Source: Frateuria flava
Lineage (GTDB): Bacteria > Pseudomonadota > Gammaproteobacteria > Xanthomonadales > Rhodanobacteraceae
Assembly (NCBI RefSeq): GCF_017837635.1
Contig: NZ_JAGJRS010000030.1
Coordinates: 1 to 45,772 of the forward strand
Direction of reading: 5' to 3'
Length of the DNA stretch: 45,772 nucleotides
The notes under the pieces: generated by a model
What the model was told of the DNA's origin: nothing
The model's database searches: none
What the model saw: only the letters and a program-made list of their open reading frames with translations
Shown here: positions 1 through 7,544 of the stretch, piece after piece
Layout: the number at the start of each line of letters is the position of its first letter
Numbering within the stretch: position 1 is the first letter of the stretch
Translations under genes and position numbers: made by a program

Positions 1-127
1 GGGCCATCACGTACCATCCATCCTCAGGTCTCGCTAAGACCGCGGGGCAAAATCAGAGTTTCCCTAAGACCGCATGGACCCGCCTCCAGGGTTGAGGGGG
101 CGGGGTCCTGCCGGTACGCTCCGGGTC

Positions 128-532
128 ATGACCGCCTCGCTTCGTCCGTTCGTCCGTTCCCGTGGCCTGCGTGCCCTGGGACTGATGGCGTGGCTGATGC
201 TGGTCATCACCTCGCTGGCCGCCGCGCCGCTGGGCATGGGAAGCGCACCTGCGCATGCCATGCATGCAGCGACCGCGGCGGTCGGTGAACCATTGCATCA
301 CCCGGCTTCGGGCCACGCGCCCTCGCACGATTGTTGCGAGCGGCACGCTGACTGCTGCGGCAACCCCAGCGGGCATGTCTGTGGCTGTGTCGGCATGTGC
401 GCCAGTGCACTGCCGCCGACGCCCGCCGGCGTGGTCATGGCGTCCTGGATCGGTGCGGTGTACGCCCCGCCCTTGCGCCTGCATGCGCCTTCGGCGCCAA
501 CGGCGCCCCCGTTGCGCCCACCGTCCGCCTGA
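128..532 (+). CDS. copL: CopL-like small exported Cys/His-rich protein at head of copper operon
   Basis: The 134-residue product has a long hydrophobic export signal (about residues 13-45, ending near AHA). A Cys/His-rich stretch follows with clustered HH, HDCC, HADCC and CGCVGMC motifs. An in-frame ATG exists at 74, but the start at 128 puts a basic n-region directly before the hydrophobic core. Xanthomonas copper operons open with a gene of this size and composition, copL, which is needed for copper-inducible expression of copAB; that parallel is family knowledge. Here it lies 100 bp ahead of copA, with a hairpin in the gap. It resembles copper-responsive leader ORFs of the DUF2946 type, so it may act in cis as a sensor rather than as a stable protein. 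Sequence similarity to any named CopL could not be tested. Confidence 0.65.
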   Translation: MTASLRPFVRSRGLRALGLMAWLMLVITSLAAAPLGMGSAPAHAMHAATAAVGEPLHHPASGHAPSHDCCERHADCCGNPSGHVCGCVGMCASALPPTPAGVVMASWIGAVYAPPLRLHAPSAPTAPPLRPPSA

Positions 533-581
533 CCCTCCCCCGCTAGATCCGATGCGTGCGTCGGGCGCCGTGAGTGCCCAC

Positions 582-610
582 CGTCGCGCTGATCGCGCTT
601 TGGCGCGACG
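582..610 (+). promoter_or_regulatory. GC-rich hairpin between copL and copA
   Basis: CGTCGCGC (582-589) pairs with GCGCGACG (603-610): a perfect 8-bp stem with a 13-nt loop, followed by TTTGG. It sits between the leader-like copL ORF and the copA start at 633, where an attenuator or mRNA-processing structure could lie. There is no clean U-run, so an intrinsic terminator is doubtful. Confidence 0.3.
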
Positions 611-632
611 TTTGGCCTTTGGAGAGTTCCCC

Positions 633-2444
633 ATGAAGTCGTTTTCCTCGCCTGCCGCGACCGATCTGTCGCGGCGGCGCTTCGTCCAGGGCATCGCCCT
701 GGGTGGTGCGGTGGCCGGTCTTGGCCTGCTGCGGCCCGGCCGGGCCTGGGCACAACCGGCCCACGCCGGCCAACTCCCCGTGCTCAGCGGCACCGATTTC
801 GCCTTGGCGATCGGCCAGACGCCGGTCAACTACACCGGTGCGTCACGCCTGGCCACCACCGTCAACGGCAGCCTGCCCGGCCCCATCCTGCGCTGGAAGG
901 AAGGGACCACGGTCACGTTGCGGGTGAGCAATCACCTGCCCGTCCAGACGTCCATCCATTGGCACGGCATCCTGCTTCCCTTCCAGATGGACGGCGTGCC
1001 TGGCATTGCCTTCGACGGCATCGCGCCGGGCGAGACCTTCGTCTACCGCTTCGAGGTGCGCCAGTCGGGCACCTACTGGTACCACTCGCACTCGCGCTTC
1101 CAGGAGCAGACGGGCGTGTTCGGTCCGCTGGTGATCGAGCCGGCCGGCCCCGAACGCTACCCGGCCGACCGCGACTATGTGGTGATGCTCAACGACTGGA
1201 CGGATGAGGATCCGGAACGGATTTTCGCCAAGCTCAAGAAGCAGAGTGACTACTTCAACTTCCACCAACCGACCGTGCCGGACCTCGTCCGGGACGTGCG
1301 TCAGATGGGCCTCAGCCAGGCGCTGGCCATGCGCAAGATGTGGAATGAGATGCGCATGAACCCCACCGACCTCTCCGACGTGGGTGGCTATACCTACACC
1401 TACCTGATGAACGGTGCGGCGCCCGCCGGCAACTGGACCGGCCTGTTCCAGCCGGGCGAGAAGGTGCGCCTGCGCTTCATCAACGGCTCGGCCTCGACCC
1501 TGTTCGACGTGCGCATTCCGGGCCTGAAGATGACGGTGATCTCGGCCGACGGCCAGGACATTGCGCCGGTGCCGGTCGATGAGTTCCGCATCTCGGTCGC
1601 CGAAACCTACGACGTGCTCGTCGAGCCGCAGGAAGATCGCGCCTACACCGTATTCGCCCAGTCGATCGATCGCACCGGCTACGCCCGGGGCACGCTCGCG
1701 CCCCGTCCGGGCATGGAGGCGGAGGTGCCGGCGATGGATCCGCGGGTATGGCTCAGCATGCAGGACATGATGGGTGCGATGCCGATGGGGGCCATGGGGC
1801 ACGGCGGCCAGCCGGACGGCATGGGTGCCATGCCCGGCATGGACATGAGTGGCATGCAGGGCATGGGCGACCCGCAGGGGATGCACATGGGCAGCATGGG
1901 CAACCTCACGCCCGCCGGCATGCCGAAGGTTCGCCACGCGCGCACCGAGTACGGTCCCGGCGTGGACATGCACGTCGACATGCCACGAACCAACCTGGAC
2001 GATCCGGGCATCGGCCTGCGCGACAACGGCCGGCGCGTGCTGACCTACGCGGACCTGCATTCACTCGATGGCCCCATCGATCCGCGCGAACCGGAACGCG
2101 AGATCGAGCTGCATCTGACCGGCAACATGGAGCGCTTCATGTGGTCGTTCGACGGCCAGAAGTTCTCCGAAGCCAAGCCCGTGCATTTCAACTTTGGCGA
2201 GCGCCTGCGCATCGTGCTGGTCAACGACACGATGATGAACCACCCGATCCACCTGCACGGCATGTTCAGCGAGCTGGAGGACCCGAGCGGCCAGTTCCTG
2301 GCGCGCAAGCACACCATCAACGTGCAGCCGGCGCAGCGGGTTACCTATCGCGTCAACGCGGACGCCGCGGGGCGCTGGGCCTACCACTGCCATCTGCTGT
2401 ACCACATGGAGGCGGGCATGTTCCGCGAGGTGGTGGTGTCATGA
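633..2444 (+). CDS. copA: CopA periplasmic multicopper oxidase
   Basis: The 603-residue protein is the usual length for PcoA/CopA. A twin-arginine signal is present near the N-terminus (SRRRFVQG followed by a Gly/Ala/Leu-rich core and AWA cleavage region), which fixes the start at 633 rather than upstream in the same frame. Three cupredoxin domains are marked by the copper-ligand motifs HWHG and WYHSHS in the first, and HPIHLHGM plus YHCHLLYHMEAGM at the C-terminus (type 1 and trinuclear sites). Between domains 2 and 3 lies a Met-rich segment of repeated MGAM, MDMSGM and MGSMG blocks that probably binds Cu(I). Role: oxidation of periplasmic Cu(I) and copper sequestration. Its stop overlaps the copB start (ATGA), indicating translational coupling. 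Confidence 0.95.
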   Translation: MKSFSSPAATDLSRRRFVQGIALGGAVAGLGLLRPGRAWAQPAHAGQLPVLSGTDFALAIGQTPVNYTGASRLATTVNGSLPGPILRWKEGTTVTLRVSNHLPVQTSIHWHGILLPFQMDGVPGIAFDGIAPGETFVYRFEVRQSGTYWYHSHSRFQEQTGVFGPLVIEPAGPERYPADRDYVVMLNDWTDEDPERIFAKLKKQSDYFNFHQPTVPDLVRDVRQMGLSQALAMRKMWNEMRMNPTDLSDVGGYTYTYLMNGAAPAGNWTGLFQPGEKVRLRFINGSASTLFDVRIPGLKMTVISADGQDIAPVPVDEFRISVAETYDVLVEPQEDRAYTVFAQSIDRTGYARGTLAPRPGMEAEVPAMDPRVWLSMQDMMGAMPMGAMGHGGQPDGMGAMPGMDMSGMQGMGDPQGMHMGSMGNLTPAGMPKVRHARTEYGPGVDMHVDMPRTNLDDPGIGLRDNGRRVLTYADLHSLDGPIDPREPEREIELHLTGNMERFMWSFDGQKFSEAKPVHFNFGERLRIVLVNDTMMNHPIHLHGMFSELEDPSGQFLARKHTINVQPAQRVTYRVNADAAGRWAYHCHLLYHMEAGMFREVVVS

Positions 2445-3787
2445 GGCGCTCTCCTTCCCTCGCCCTGAGGCACCTCATCCCCGGTGCCACCCTCTACTGC
2501 GCACTGGTGCTGCCGGCCCAGTCCCAAACAGTCCCGGCGCCGGCCACCAGCACCTCGTCGGCCGATAGGGGATCGATGTCCGGCATGGACATGGGTGGCA
2601 TGCCCGGCATGACGATGCCGGCGCCAGCAACGACCGCCGCGCGGCCTACGCCTTCGACAACGGTGGCTCCACCACCGGCACACGGGTCCATGAAGGGTAT
2701 GCAGGGCATGGACCATGGCTCGATGCAGGGCATGGACCATGGCTCGATGCAGGGCATGGATCACAGCTCGATGCAGGGCATGGACCACGGCTCGATGCAG
2801 GGCATGGACCATGGCTCGATGCAGGGCATGGACCATGGCTCGATGCAGGGCATGGACCATGGCTCGATGCAGGGCATGGATCACAGCTCGATGCAGGGCA
2901 TGGACCATGGCTCGATGCAGCGCATGGATTACAGCTCGATGCAAGGCATGGACCATGGCGCGCTGCAGGGCATGGACCACGGCTCGATGCAGGGCATGGA
3001 TCACAGCTCGATGCAGGGCATGGACCATGGCGCGATGAAGGGCATGACCATGGGCCCCATGCAGGGCGGCAGTCCCCCTCCCGACGCCCGCGATCCGGAT
3101 TACTCCGCCGGCGTCGGCTATGGGCCCAAAGGCGGTATCCATGAGGCCATGGACGACAACGCCAGTTTTGCCAAGGTCTTGGTCGACCAGTTGGAGGCCT
3201 TCAACGGCAAGGGCGGCGACGGCCAGCAGTGGGAGATGCAGGCCTACTACGGCAACGACTACGACAAGCTATGGGTGCGTACGGAAGGCGAACGCAGCGG
3301 CGGCAAGCTGGAAGACGGCGATATCGAGGCGTTTTGGAACCACACCGTTGCCACTTTCTGGAGCACCCAACTGGGCGTGCGCAGCGATGCGGGAGAAGGC
3401 CCCAACCGCCAGTGGGCCGCCTTCGGCATCGAAGGGCTGGCGCCCTACTGGTTCGAACTGGAAGCCACCGGTTATGTCGGCCCGTCCGGCCGCACCGCCG
3501 CCCGCTTCCGCGCCGAATACGAGCTGTTTTTCACGCAGCGGCTGATCCTGCAGCCAGAGTTCGAAGCCAACGCCTACGGTAAGGACGACCCGGGCCGCCG
3601 CCTGGGTAGTGGGCTATCCAACGCCTCCCTTGGCCTGCGCTTGCGCTACGAGTTCCACCGTCAATTTGCGCCCTACGTCGGCGTGGTCTGGACGCGCCGC
3701 TTCGGCGGCACGGCCGACTTCGCCCGGCAGGATGGACAAGGCCTGTTCGACCGGCAGTGGGTCGCCGGCGTCCGTATCTGGTTCTAG
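2441..3787 (+). CDS. copB: CopB outer-membrane copper resistance protein with Met/His repeat domain
   Basis: The 448-residue product has an N-terminal signal (RRSPSLALRHLIPGATLYCALVL). A Pro/Thr linker follows, then a metal-binding tract made of 14 imperfect copies of the octapeptide MDHGSMQG. The last 230 residues are the conserved CopB domain, predicted to form an outer-membrane beta-barrel (WAAFGIEGLAPYWFELEATGY, LILQPEFEANAYG, ending VAGVRIWF with a C-terminal aromatic typical of barrels). The start overlaps the copA stop by 4 bp (ATGA). Family role: copper binding and transfer at the outer membrane with CopA. The repeat array is unusually long and uniform and should vary in copy number between strains. 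Confidence 0.93.
   Translation: MRRSPSLALRHLIPGATLYCALVLPAQSQTVPAPATSTSSADRGSMSGMDMGGMPGMTMPAPATTAARPTPSTTVAPPPAHGSMKGMQGMDHGSMQGMDHGSMQGMDHSSMQGMDHGSMQGMDHGSMQGMDHGSMQGMDHGSMQGMDHSSMQGMDHGSMQRMDYSSMQGMDHGALQGMDHGSMQGMDHSSMQGMDHGAMKGMTMGPMQGGSPPPDARDPDYSAGVGYGPKGGIHEAMDDNASFAKVLVDQLEAFNGKGGDGQQWEMQAYYGNDYDKLWVRTEGERSGGKLEDGDIEAFWNHTVATFWSTQLGVRSDAGEGPNRQWAAFGIEGLAPYWFELEATGYVGPSGRTAARFRAEYELFFTQRLILQPEFEANAYGKDDPGRRLGSGLSNASLGLRLRYEFHRQFAPYVGVVWTRRFGGTADFARQDGQGLFDRQWVAGVRIWF
2708..3043 (+). repeat. 24-bp tandem repeat, 14 copies, inside copB
   Basis: Fourteen consecutive in-frame 24-bp units each encode MDHGSMQG or a close variant (MDHSSMQG four-fold-degenerate changes, one MDYSSMQG, one MDHGALQG, last MDHGAMKG). 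Several adjacent units are identical or nearly so at DNA level, which suggests recent expansion by slippage or unequal recombination. Confidence 0.95.
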
Positions 3788-3801
3788 ATAAGGGGATAAC
3801 C

Positions 3802-4881
3802 ATGAAGCAACACGTCAAGCACTACAGCATCGCGGTGGTCGCGCTGCTCGCCATCCTGATCGCCGGCGGCGCGGTGTTCGTCTACTCCGGCGTCTACAAC
3901 ATCGGCGCCGATGACCACCACACTCGTCCGGTGTTCGCCATTCTCCAGGCGTTGCGCGAGCGCTCGATCCACGCACGCTCCGAGCACATCGTGGTGCCCA
4001 ACCTGGAGGACCCGCAACTGATCCTCAAGGGCGCCGGCCAGTACGCGGCCATGTGTACCGACTGCCACCTGAAACCCGGCATGAGCGACTCGGAAATCCG
4101 CCCCGGCCTCTACCCGCAGCCGCCCAACCTCTCGCAGGTGCGGGTCGACCCCAAGGATGCGTTCTGGATCATCAAGCACGGCATCAAGATGAGTGCGATG
4201 CCCGCCTGGGGCACCAGCCACGAGGATCCGGCCATCTGGAGCATGGTCGCCTTCCTGCAAAAGCTGCCGGACATGACACCGCAGCAGTACAAGGAGATGG
4301 TCGCCAAGGCGCCGCCGGATGAAGACATGGACATGGGTGACGAAGACGGTGGTCACTCGCACAGCCACGGCGGCGACGAGGCCGAAGGCCACCACCAGGG
4401 CGAAGCCGGCAGCATGGCGCAAGCGGATGAAGGCCACGCCCACGAGGCGTCGCCCGCCGCGCAGCCCGAGCTCTCGCGGGAGGGCCTGACCCCACGCGCC
4501 GCGCCGGACGCCGAAGCCGCCGCGCAGGCCTTCCACGGGGCGTTACAGCGGGGCGATCGCACGGTGGTGCTCGGCATGCTCGCGCCCGAGGCCACGCTGA
4601 CCGAAGACGGGCAGACCCAGTCGCGCGAGACGTACGCCGCCGACCACCTGGCCGAGGACATCGCGTTCCTGAAGCACGCCACGGTCGTGCCGCTGTGGAT
4701 GGGTTCGATGCCCATGGGCGATATCGCCATGGTCGGCAGCGAGGCACGCATCACCCCGACCCGCGACGGCAAGCCGCGCGTGCTGCGCAGCCATGAGCGG
4801 CTGACGCTCAAGAAATATGGCTCGGCCTGGAAGATCACCGCCGTGCAATGGCAGTCCGCACCCGAGGAAACCACGCCGTGA
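3802..4881 (+). CDS. Membrane-anchored cytochrome c with C-terminal SnoaL/DUF4440-like domain
   Basis: The 359-residue product has one N-terminal membrane segment (residues 8-29). A class I cytochrome c domain follows, with heme motif CTDCH at 85-89 and a likely axial Met in KMSAMPAWG (about 130-137). A His/Met/acidic linker (175-215: DMDMGDEDGGHSHSHGG, HH, GHAHE) is probably metal-binding. The C-terminal domain (about 235-355) has the layout of SnoaL/DUF4440-like alpha+beta folds (AAQAFHGALQRGD, LTLKKYGSAWKITAVQW). The ATG at 3802 follows copB by 14 bp and has a purine-rich AAGGGG ahead of it. The heme domain could shuttle electrons during Cu(I) oxidation by CopA. That role is inferred from position in the copper operon. 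Confidence 0.8.
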   Translation: MKQHVKHYSIAVVALLAILIAGGAVFVYSGVYNIGADDHHTRPVFAILQALRERSIHARSEHIVVPNLEDPQLILKGAGQYAAMCTDCHLKPGMSDSEIRPGLYPQPPNLSQVRVDPKDAFWIIKHGIKMSAMPAWGTSHEDPAIWSMVAFLQKLPDMTPQQYKEMVAKAPPDEDMDMGDEDGGHSHSHGGDEAEGHHQGEAGSMAQADEGHAHEASPAAQPELSREGLTPRAAPDAEAAAQAFHGALQRGDRTVVLGMLAPEATLTEDGQTQSRETYAADHLAEDIAFLKHATVVPLWMGSMPMGDIAMVGSEARITPTRDGKPRVLRSHERLTLKKYGSAWKITAVQWQSAPEETTP

Positions 4882-5324
4882 GCTCCTGGCTGGTGCGGTT
4901 GGCAGGGCTTGCCCTCGGCTTCACAGCAGCGACGGCAGCGGCCGCTCCCGCCGTCGAGGTCTGGCGCGATCCCTCCTGCGGTTGTTGTGCGGCATGGGTG
5001 ACGTACCTGCGCGAGCATGGCTATGCGGTCCTCGTCCACGAGGATGCTGCCATGGCCGGCATCAAGGCCAAGTTTGGCGTTCCAACGACCGCCGCGTCCT
5101 GCCACACCGCGCGCTTTGGAAGCTACGTCGTGGAAGGCCACGTGCCTGTCGAGGACATCCAGCGGCTGCTGCAGGAGCACCCCCAGGCCCGTGGCCTGGC
5201 AGCGCCGGGCATGCCCATGGGTTCGCCCGGTATGGACATGGGTACGCCTGAACGCTACGCGGTCGTGCTGATCGGGATGGACGGCAGCGTGAGACCCTTC
5301 GCGATCCACGGCCCGGGCGCCTGA
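4878..5324 (+). CDS. DUF411 periplasmic metal-binding protein
   Basis: The 148-residue product starts at a GTG whose last two bases form part of the preceding stop (GTGA), so it is translationally coupled to the cytochrome gene. A short signal peptide (WLVRLAGLALGFTAATAAAA) precedes a thioredoxin-like DUF411 domain. The domain shows the family CGCC motif in DPSCGCCAAWVTYL, then SCHTARFGSYVVEGHVP and PERYAVVLIG. A Met-rich insert (GMPMGSPGMDMG) lies near the C-terminus. DUF411 proteins are common in copper and silver resistance loci and are thought to bind metal in the periplasm; the exact function is not established. A hairpin follows the stop. Confidence 0.85.
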   Translation: MSSWLVRLAGLALGFTAATAAAAPAVEVWRDPSCGCCAAWVTYLREHGYAVLVHEDAAMAGIKAKFGVPTTAASCHTARFGSYVVEGHVPVEDIQRLLQEHPQARGLAAPGMPMGSPGMDMGTPERYAVVLIGMDGSVRPFAIHGPGA

Positions 5325-5342
5325 CGGGCGCCGATGAAGATG

Positions 5343-5365
5343 GGCGGCACGCGGTGCGTGCCGCC
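5343..5365. terminator. Perfect hairpin between convergent genes
   Basis: GGCGGCACGC pairs perfectly with GCGTGCCGCC across a GGT loop (10-bp stem). It lies between the convergent DUF411 gene (+) and the acyltransferase gene (-). Only a short T-poor tail follows on either strand, so it may work as a weak bidirectional terminator or 3'-end stabiliser. Confidence 0.55.
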
Positions 5366-5391
5366 TATTCCGCCATACGACTCAGCGGCCA

Positions 5392-7413
5392 TCAGCGGCG
5401 CGACGCCGACGCGTGCCCACGCAACGCCGGTGTTCCTGTCGATCGTCCCCGCCGGCCCGTGACGGTGGCGCGGCGCCAGGCCGCCACGCTCGACGGCGCC
5501 GTCGCGGTAGGCGGCCATCGTGTCCACTGTAGCCAGGCGGCCGCCAGCGCAATGCCACCGAAGGTCAACGGGCCCCCTGGCCATGAGTGGCTGTGCACCA
5601 CGTTCAGCACGCAACCGGAGAGCGCCAGCAGCAGCGCCGGCGCCCACGGTCGCCCGGCGCGCCAAAGCGAAAGCGCCGCCGCCAGCGTGCCTATCGACAA
5701 GGCGACGCGTCCGGCGATCGCCAGGATGGGACTGTCGGTACCGCCCAGGATCGGATGGGTCCAGATCGCCTCGACCGGGGCCCGCCACGTCGCCGGCGAG
5801 GCTGAGGCATGGGCCACCTCGACCAGACTGCCGACCACGATACCGGCGGCGGTATCGAAGACGATGAAGCTCATCGCGAACACGAACAAGGCCACGCGGC
5901 ACACCATCGCAGGCGCATCCGCCCGTGATCGCACCAACCGGGCCACGGCCAGCGCCGACAAGGCGAAGAGTGGCACTTGGCAGTAATGCACGAGGAGCCA
6001 CGTGTGCACGTCCAGGGCCATGAGGTCGTCCGGATGCGGATGGAAGATTTCGAGGATCGCCAGCAGCGCCGGCGCTCCGGCGACCGCGATCAGCTCCCAT
6101 AGGCGCGCACCCGCTACCCGCGGCAGGCGTTGCCTGGCAGTGCCGGCCCATGCCGGCTGTACGGCCGGGACAGGTGCGTAGAGTGGGCTGGTGAGCGGCT
6201 TGTCGGCCGTGCCCGTACCCGAGGTCGCACCCTGCCCTTGCGGACCAGTGCCCGGCCGCCCACCGTTCATGAGCGCGAAGACATTGGGCGCTTTGCGTGC
6301 CAGCAGCAGGCCGAGCCCGATGCCGATCGCGCACGTGAGCACCACGCTGGTAACGAAGTGGGCAATCATCCAGGCATCGGTGTGGGCCGGCAGCAACGGC
6401 CACAGCAGGATCTTTATCTCGGCGATCAGCGGAAAATGGGCCGAGTGCAGGAAGAAGGCAAGTCCGCCGTACTGCGCGATGAAGGTTCCGACGCGCGTGC
6501 GCGCCAGTTGCTGGAACACGCCCCAGCACGCGACGACCCCCAGCAACCGCAGGGCACGCGTACCGACGTCGATGTAGTGCGGGCGAGGCCAGGTGGACAG
6601 GTCGACCAGCCACGGCGCCACGGTGCGCAGGGTCACCAGCCCCACGTAGAGTGCCATCAGATACCACGCCGTCCTGGCGCTGACGTGCAGAGGAACCTGT
6701 CGTAGCCGCAAGAAGCCGCCGAGGTAGAAGAAGAACACCACGTCGGTGCGAAAGAAGATGCCCAGCCCGCTGCCCGCCAGCCATGCTGCGCCGAGGAAGG
6801 CCATGCCCAGGTAGGGCGTGTGGCGCAGCGACAGGTAGAGCAGCGGGCTCACCAGCGCGGTGACGAACAAGTCGCGCACGAACCAGAACTGGAACCCGAT
6901 CGGATGCTGGGTGATGCCAAACAAGGCATTGATCCAATCTTTCACCCCGGCGTGGGCGAAGTTGATGTTGATCTCGCGGAAGATTGGGTAGTGCGGATCG
7001 AACGCGTACAGCACCCCCAACACCGCCACGAACAAGATGTCCCAGAAAACGACCGGCAGGTACAGCGAGGTGAAGCGCTTGCGGATGCGTTGGCGCAAGC
7101 TCGCGCCCGCATGCTCCGTGTCGAAGGCAAAGAACAACCAGCCGGACACCATGCTGAGCAGCGGCACCACGCTGAAGAAGAAAAACAAGATGAAACTGTT
7201 GACGAACGTGGCGACCTCGTGTCCTGAGGTGCTCATGCCAGTGAACGGCGAGCCATCGACGTTGGGGTATTGCAGGTAATGCAGGAACACCAGCCCGACG
7301 ATCAGCACGATGCGCGAGAAGCTGATGGTCTGGGAGGCCTGCTGCTTGGACAGCGCCTGGGCATCGCCGCGAACGATCCGCCCGACCGCGTCGCGGTACG
7401 TCAGAAAAGCCAT
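5392..7413 (-). CDS. Acyltransferase-3 family membrane protein with extra C-terminal membrane domain
   Basis: The 673-residue integral membrane protein starts at ATG 7413 (MAFLTYRDA); longer in-frame starts add only a low-complexity stretch. Residues about 25-385 resemble the acyltransferase family 3 fold (OafA/NolL type): roughly ten hydrophobic helices, with FLHYLQYPN near the N-terminus and YGGLAFFLHSAHFPL late in the domain. After a Gly/Thr/Pro linker (about 395-440) comes a second membrane region of about six helices (LWELIAVAGAPALLAIL, HTWLLVHYCQVPLFALSALAV, and others) that I do not recognise. This family O-acylates extracellular or periplasmic glycans. No glycan locus is nearby, so the substrate is unknown. 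The last 30 residues are Arg-rich and probably cytoplasmic. Confidence 0.7.
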   Translation of the reverse strand: MAFLTYRDAVGRIVRGDAQALSKQQASQTISFSRIVLIVGLVFLHYLQYPNVDGSPFTGMSTSGHEVATFVNSFILFFFFSVVPLLSMVSGWLFFAFDTEHAGASLRQRIRKRFTSLYLPVVFWDILFVAVLGVLYAFDPHYPIFREININFAHAGVKDWINALFGITQHPIGFQFWFVRDLFVTALVSPLLYLSLRHTPYLGMAFLGAAWLAGSGLGIFFRTDVVFFFYLGGFLRLRQVPLHVSARTAWYLMALYVGLVTLRTVAPWLVDLSTWPRPHYIDVGTRALRLLGVVACWGVFQQLARTRVGTFIAQYGGLAFFLHSAHFPLIAEIKILLWPLLPAHTDAWMIAHFVTSVVLTCAIGIGLGLLLARKAPNVFALMNGGRPGTGPQGQGATSGTGTADKPLTSPLYAPVPAVQPAWAGTARQRLPRVAGARLWELIAVAGAPALLAILEIFHPHPDDLMALDVHTWLLVHYCQVPLFALSALAVARLVRSRADAPAMVCRVALFVFAMSFIVFDTAAGIVVGSLVEVAHASASPATWRAPVEAIWTHPILGGTDSPILAIAGRVALSIGTLAAALSLWRAGRPWAPALLLALSGCVLNVVHSHSWPGGPLTFGGIALAAAWLQWTRWPPTATAPSSVAAWRRATVTGRRGRSTGTPALRGHASASRR

Positions 7414-7544
7414 GGGCTCTACTCCCGATCCGTTGGGGCTGGATGAGGCGCGGTGCACAGATCGCGCAAGGGATCAGTCAAACGCACGGGCGGTCGAGGT
7501 AGCGTTAATGAACATGATGGCCGCGTCGGCTCCCGCACGGCACG

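Noticed and set aside
34-73. CTAAGACCGC repeated at 34-43 and 64-73 as a copper operator
   Set aside because: A 10-bp direct repeat 30 bp apart is suggestive, but it matches neither the known cop box nor a CueR site and could be chance at this length.
843-2060. 405-codon antisense frame within copA
   Set aside because: Composition is His/Arg/Val-rich, typical of the antisense of GC-rich coding DNA, and copA has all its copper motifs in the other strand.
2708-3043. Regular 24-bp repeats that could suggest a CRISPR array
   Set aside because: Units are contiguous without spacers and in frame within copB, encoding a uniform octapeptide; this is a coding minisatellite.
5255-6937. Long open frame on the - strand, 560 codons
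   Set aside because: It is a shifted-frame shadow of the membrane acyltransferase gene; its translation is Arg/Pro/Gly-rich with no hydrophobic helices or domains.
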